Shown here: positions 60,758 through 64,000 of the stretch, one piece after another
How positions within the stretch are numbered: the stretch's first letter is position 1
Layout: each line of letters opens with the position of its first letter
Assembly (NCBI RefSeq): GCF_018403245.1
Contig: NZ_BOSH01000007.1
Coordinates: 1 to 64,000, forward strand
Length of the DNA stretch: 64,000 nt
Direction of reading: 5' to 3'
From: Paenibacillus sp. J2TS4
GTDB taxonomy: Bacteria; Bacillota; Bacilli; Paenibacillales; NBRC-103111
Position numbers and translations under genes: made by a program
Notes under the pieces: generated by a model
What the model saw: only the letters and a program-made list of their open reading frames with translations
The model's database searches: none
Told to the model about the DNA's origin: nothing

Positions 60758-60867
60758 GGCCTAGCCCCCTTCTATTAAATGGTGCGGAGAATCCCGTCAC
60801 TTTTCGGCGTTCGAGATCTGAGGCTTTCGTAGCGAAATAAATGTATATCTGTTGAACTAAAGAATAG

Positions 60868-61084
60868 CTCTCATTCCGTTCCGAAGGAAAGTGCCTCCGA
60901 AGCTTCAAACATCATACTCCTTCCCCAAAAAGTGAAGATGGGCTTCGAAGCGATTCCAGGTACTTTTCGGGGACCCCGAACCAACAGATTCCTTCTATTT
61001 GGATGGGCCTTCGGATGGTAGGAATACAAAGCCAAAACTCGCCCTGAAAGCATCTTTCTTTCTCCACTTCATAAGCTATTCAAT
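60868..61084 (+). repeat. Dispersed repeat B, copy 3, with about 70-bp insertion
   Basis: Both ends match the copies at 28.5 and 40.2 kb. In the middle, after CTTCAAACATC, about 70 bp of other sequence (with TACTTTTCGGGGACCCCGAA) is inserted before TTCCTTCTATTTGGATGGGC. It lies between the receiver-PP2C and hybrid kinase genes; no gene is supported in 60758-61114. Confidence 0.85.
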
Positions 61085-61114
61085 CATTATATAGATTTAC
61101 ACTGATTTCCTTCT

Positions 61115-62254
61115 CTACTTAGTCCGAACAATAACGAGACACATATCGTCCTCATGATCGTTGCGAAGCTCCTCCGGCACCAGCCACTGGACAAAGTCTT
61201 CCATTTCCATATCTTTGCATTGCTCCAGTTTGGCGGTCAATGCTTGGAAGCCGTCCATTCCTTCCTCCTCCAGAACCTCCATAAGCCCATCGGTAAACAT
61301 AAAAATACGCGCTGTATCCTTGTAGCGAATAACCGATTTCTCGATCTCGATCTTGTCAAAGAAACCAACCGCACAGCTGCCCCGATCCATCTTGCTTATT
61401 TGGTCGCCATCATGAAAGACTACCGCTGGAGGGTGACCGGCGTTAACATATTCGATTTGCTTATTCCGGGTATCAACAACCATATAAATAGCGGTAAAAT
61501 AGTAGTGAATAAAGTGGTCCTTGCTGTAAAGCTGACTCATATATCGATTCAGCTCATGAATCACCTTCTCCGGATCGGTTAATTCCGTAATCGTGTCTTG
61601 AAGAACCGAGGAAATAAACATGCAGACGAGAGAGGAGGAGATGCCATGCCCCATCGTATCCAATAGAATGATGCCGTAACGATGCTCATCAATGGGGAAC
61701 CAGGAATACATATCTCCAGCCAGTTCCGAGGATGGATAATAGTTCGCGCGAATGTTAATGAGCTCGTCATCGATAGGCAGACTAAGGACGCTTCGCTGCA
61801 CCTGTTTGGCTAAATCCAGCTCATAGCGGATTTTACGGTCCCGTTCTATGTGCCAATCCATTTCATACTTAAGGCGGAGTGCTGCCCGAATACGGGCCAT
61901 CAATTCGACCTTGTTAATCGGCTTCATTACATAATCGCTGGCCCCTAGATCAAGAGCTTCCGCCAGCTTATTGGAATCACCTAAGGCCGTCACGATAATG
62001 ATCGGTATATCCTTGAGCCGTTCAACCTTTTGAAGCCTCCGGCAGGCTTCCAAGCCGTCGATCTCCGGCATCATCAGATCAAGCAAAATTAAATCGACGT
62101 CGCAATCCATCGGTTCGTCGGAATCGATTTTTAAATAATCAAACAATTCATGTGCCGAGTTCACTTTAATACAGTCGGGGTAGCCTTCGTTCTTTAAAAT
62201 TTTTTCGATGATAATCAGATTGACCGGATTATCGTCAACAACCAGAATACTCAT
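61115..62254 (-). CDS. Receiver-PP2C phosphatase, RsbY-like
   Basis: A 379-residue protein. An N-terminal receiver with Asp59 (LILLDLMMPEIDG) is joined by a helical linker to a SpoIIE/RsbU-type PP2C phosphatase (ELAGDMYSWFPIDEHRYGII, then DTMGHGISSSLVCMF and HEDDMCLVIVR). In the B. cereus group RsbY has this architecture and length and dephosphorylates RsbV on a signal from RsbK. The ATG at 62254 has AAAGGAG about 11 bp upstream; the frame is open 16 codons further. It precedes the hybrid kinase gene on the same strand. Confidence 0.92.
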   Translation of the reverse strand: MSILVVDDNPVNLIIIEKILKNEGYPDCIKVNSAHELFDYLKIDSDEPMDCDVDLILLDLMMPEIDGLEACRRLQKVERLKDIPIIIVTALGDSNKLAEALDLGASDYVMKPINKVELMARIRAALRLKYEMDWHIERDRKIRYELDLAKQVQRSVLSLPIDDELINIRANYYPSSELAGDMYSWFPIDEHRYGIILLDTMGHGISSSLVCMFISSVLQDTITELTDPEKVIHELNRYMSQLYSKDHFIHYYFTAIYMVVDTRNKQIEYVNAGHPPAVVFHDGDQISKMDRGSCAVGFFDKIEIEKSVIRYKDTARIFMFTDGLMEVLEEEGMDGFQALTAKLEQCKDMEMEDFVQWLVPEELRNDHEDDMCLVIVRTK

Positions 62255-62683
62255 AAGGCGAGATACTCCTTTGTGTAAATACTTGTTATAGTCAAAAACC
62301 ATATTATCGCAGAATCCTTATCCTAATGCTAAAGCGCTGTCGGCCTTCACAATAAGTGTAACCCAGGCCCGGAACCTATGTCCACGATGCATAAGTTCAT
62401 AAAGTGAGCAAGAACCGCTCTCTGGTCATGATTGGCCTTATATTCCTGCCGTCCGAAAGTTCATGAAGCTTTGGAGGTCCTTCCTCTGGAGCAGAAGGAA
62501 ACTTTCTTTAATGCCATTTAATAGGAAGGAGTTCTTCATCTGGAAAAGAAATTTATTATAGATCATTAAAAAAATCTAAGAAAGGAAAAGCTTCACTGTT
62601 GCCTCCAATACCTAGCCGTGCAAGGGGACCGGTCTCATGGAGCAATGTAATTAACATTTGTGTATATGAATGATTCATAATCT
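62255..62683. other. Gap between rsbY-like gene and TnpB element
   Basis: No gene is supported. It should contain the rsbY-like promoter (a weak TTAGCA-N18-GATAAT on the minus strand near 62300-62330 is possible) and the outer left boundary of the TnpB element, which I could not fix. Confidence 0.35.
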
Positions 62684-62727
62684 GCGTAAAGGATACTCGC
62701 GACTTGAGTCGTGAGAGGAATTTACGC
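62684..62727 (+). mobile_element. Hairpin near the left end of the TnpB element
   Basis: GCGTAAA and TTTACGC enclose CTCGCGACT / AGTCGTGAG, an imperfect long hairpin with a 2-nt loop. Subterminal hairpins mark the left ends of IS200/IS605 elements, and this one lies 180 bp upstream of tnpB. A tnpA gene is not present in the window. Confidence 0.5.
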
Positions 62728-62807
62728 CCTTCTCTTATTAGTCACACCCCTTTACTCCTCCTCTTTTGATTAGATAAGTGATCTTACACTTATTTCTGAA
62801 TTTCTGC

Positions 62808-62836
62808 TTCAAACAGGAACATATGTTTGATATAAT
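62808..62836 (+). promoter_or_regulatory. Sigma-A promoter of tnpB
   Basis: TTCAAA (62808-62813), a 17-bp spacer and a perfect TATAAT (62831-62836), about 70 bp upstream of the TTG start. Confidence 0.65.
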
Positions 62837-62906
62837 GGAGTGTGTAGGATTAGGGTGAGTAACTTACAGCCTAGCCGAATCTTAACGTGAAGCAAGGTGA
62901 CTTGAC

Positions 62907-64000
62907 TTGAAAATCACTTTAACCGCCAAAGTGAAAATCTTACCCACTCCTGAACAAATCGAATGGTTACGACAGACCCTAGGGGCTTACCGTCTGGCAA
63001 GTGATCACCTGTCCAAGCTTGTATTTGAAGAGAAAATTCTCTCCAAGACGAAGCTGCATCAGTTGACGTATCGGGAGCTGCGTTCTACCTTTTCCTTACG
63101 ATCTCAAATGGCTCAATCGGTCATGCGAACGGTGATCGCTCGGTACAAGTCGTTAATCGGCAATCGCCACCTCTGGACATTCGTCCGGTTCAAGAAACCG
63201 GAGCTCGACCTCGTTTGGCGTCGAGATTACTCGTTTACGCAACGGATGTTTTCCATCAATACCGTGCATGGCCGCATCAAGGTGGCTTATGAATCGAAAG
63301 GCATGGAAACGTATTTCGATGGATCCTGGTCCTTCGGGACCGCCAAGTTAGTCCACAAGCGAGGGAAGTTCTTCTTACATCTCCCAATGACCAAAGAAGT
63401 GGAAGAAGTCTCGGATCCATCTTTGAATCAAGTAGTCGGATTAGATATGGGCATCAACTTTGTTGTGACCAGCTATGACTCCCAAGGTCAATGTACGTTC
63501 TTTCACGGTAGACCCATTAAGAATAAACGCTCGAAGTACAAGCATTTGCGAAAGCAATTGCAGCAACTAGGGACAGCCTCTGCTCGCCGTAAGTTAAAGC
63601 GGATCGGGGGACGAGAAAACCGCTGGATGACAGATATCAATCACCGGATATCCAAGGCACTCGTCCTCCGATATGGGGCCCATACGTTGTTTGTACTGGA
63701 AGACTTAACGGGTGTTCGAAACCGTACAGAGCGGGTTCGGGTCCAGGATCGTTATGAAACCGTTTCTTGGTCCTTCTATCAGCTGCGCCAGATGATCACG
63801 TACAAGGCCAACCTCCATGGAGCCAAAGTAATGGCGGTTGATCCCCGTTATACATCACAAGCCTGCCCCAAATGTGAGCATACAGAGAGAGCCAATCGGG
63901 ATAAGAAGAGGCACTGCTTCTGTTGTCAGAAGTGCGGGTATCGCTCGAATGATGATCGCATTGGCGCTATGAATCTTCAGCGCATTGGAATCCAGTACAT
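62907..64000 (+). CDS. tnpB: RNA-guided endonuclease TnpB (IS200/IS605), runs off right edge
   Basis: The first 364 codons of a TnpB. The RuvC-like residues are visible: Asp in VVGLDMGINFVVTS, Glu in LFVLEDLTGVRN and Asp in YRSNDDRIGAMN; the zinc ribbon is CPKCEH followed by CFCCQKCGY. The start TTG at 62907 has AAGGTGA 7 bp upstream. The C-terminus and the guide (omega) RNA at the right end lie outside the window. All catalytic residues seen are intact. No tnpA is adjacent on the left. Confidence 0.93.
   Translation, partial: MKITLTAKVKILPTPEQIEWLRQTLGAYRLASDHLSKLVFEEKILSKTKLHQLTYRELRSTFSLRSQMAQSVMRTVIARYKSLIGNRHLWTFVRFKKPELDLVWRRDYSFTQRMFSINTVHGRIKVAYESKGMETYFDGSWSFGTAKLVHKRGKFFLHLPMTKEVEEVSDPSLNQVVGLDMGINFVVTSYDSQGQCTFFHGRPIKNKRSKYKHLRKQLQQLGTASARRKLKRIGGRENRWMTDINHRISKALVLRYGAHTLFVLEDLTGVRNRTERVRVQDRYETVSWSFYQLRQMITYKANLHGAKVMAVDPRYTSQACPKCEHTERANRDKKRHCFCCQKCGYRSNDDRIGAMNLQRIGIQY

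Overview
The window is chromosomal DNA of an endospore-forming, low-to-medium GC Bacillales bacterium, most probably Paenibacillus or a close relative. The support is gene content only: a small acid-soluble spore protein (SspH), the sporulation diadenylate cyclase CdaS, a GerA/GerC/GerB germinant-receptor operon, a YhcN/YlaJ spore lipoprotein, Ku with a split LigD, copper-amine-oxidase-type stalk proteins, and strong AGGAGG ribosome binding sites with frequent GTG and TTG starts. No rRNA, tRNA or CRISPR array was seen. Both edges cut mobile genes: an IS66-type transposase on the left and an IS200/IS605-type TnpB on the right.

Layout. 0.2-3.1 kb: ECF sigma factor operon with a membrane anti-sigma-like protein and a TPR lipoprotein-like partner. 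4-8.6 kb: sspH, a small conserved gene, the Ku / DNA ligase / LigD-polymerase NHEJ operon, and cdaS. 8.7-15.6 kb: single-gene units on the minus strand (pirin, DUF6886, two stalk-domain proteins, transglutaminase, PhzF-like, MazG-like, MarR). 15.7-24.8 kb: cardiolipin synthase, the germinant-receptor operon with a small fourth 'D' gene, a NarL-type two-component pair and a methyltransferase. 25-33.4 kb: spore lipoprotein, Gln-rich protein, oxidoreductase, a glycosyltransferase plus a NodB-YkoP deacetylase fusion, and a 7TM sensor kinase. 33.9-39.7 kb: flotillin/NfeD pair behind a SigW-like promoter, metE under a cobalamin riboswitch, and thiN. 40-47.5 kb: PadR/HAAS pair, the rsbV-rsbW-sigB cassette, dps, a second STAS protein and an AraC regulator. 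48-53.5 kb: an accessory-looking stretch with an AT-rich hydrolase, ldcA, a 23-residue hydrophobic peptide beside a structured RNA locus, and a 5'-truncated Nudix gene. 53.5-62.3 kb: an SDR with a small leader ORF, then a signalling block (response regulator-PAS kinase, CheR-type methyltransferase, a 1230-residue hybrid kinase and a receiver-PP2C phosphatase).

How the parts fit. The block at 54-62 kb has the protein set of the Bacillus cereus RsbK-RsbM-RsbY module, which controls SigB by dephosphorylating RsbV. rsbV, rsbW and sigB lie about 10 kb away, and rsbV and dps each carry a SigB-like promoter, so this window probably holds a whole general-stress circuit. Several other units concern the spore (NHEJ repair, germination, SspH, CdaS).

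The most unusual observation is a set of intergenic repeat arrays. Each holds four degenerate palindromes of about 20 bp whose starts are spaced 51, 61 (or 62) and 51 bp apart. I see this arrangement at 3285-3467, 41393-41575 and 52145-52328, and with a different motif at about 13272-13460 and 49339-49529. The spacing is conserved although the motifs and intervening DNA have diverged. 51 and 61 bp are close to 5 and 6 helical turns, which would suit a protein-binding array. Other dispersed repeats (about 150 bp at 28.5, 40.2 and 60.9 kb; about 55 bp at 3.1 and 33.65 kb) fill further gene-free gaps.
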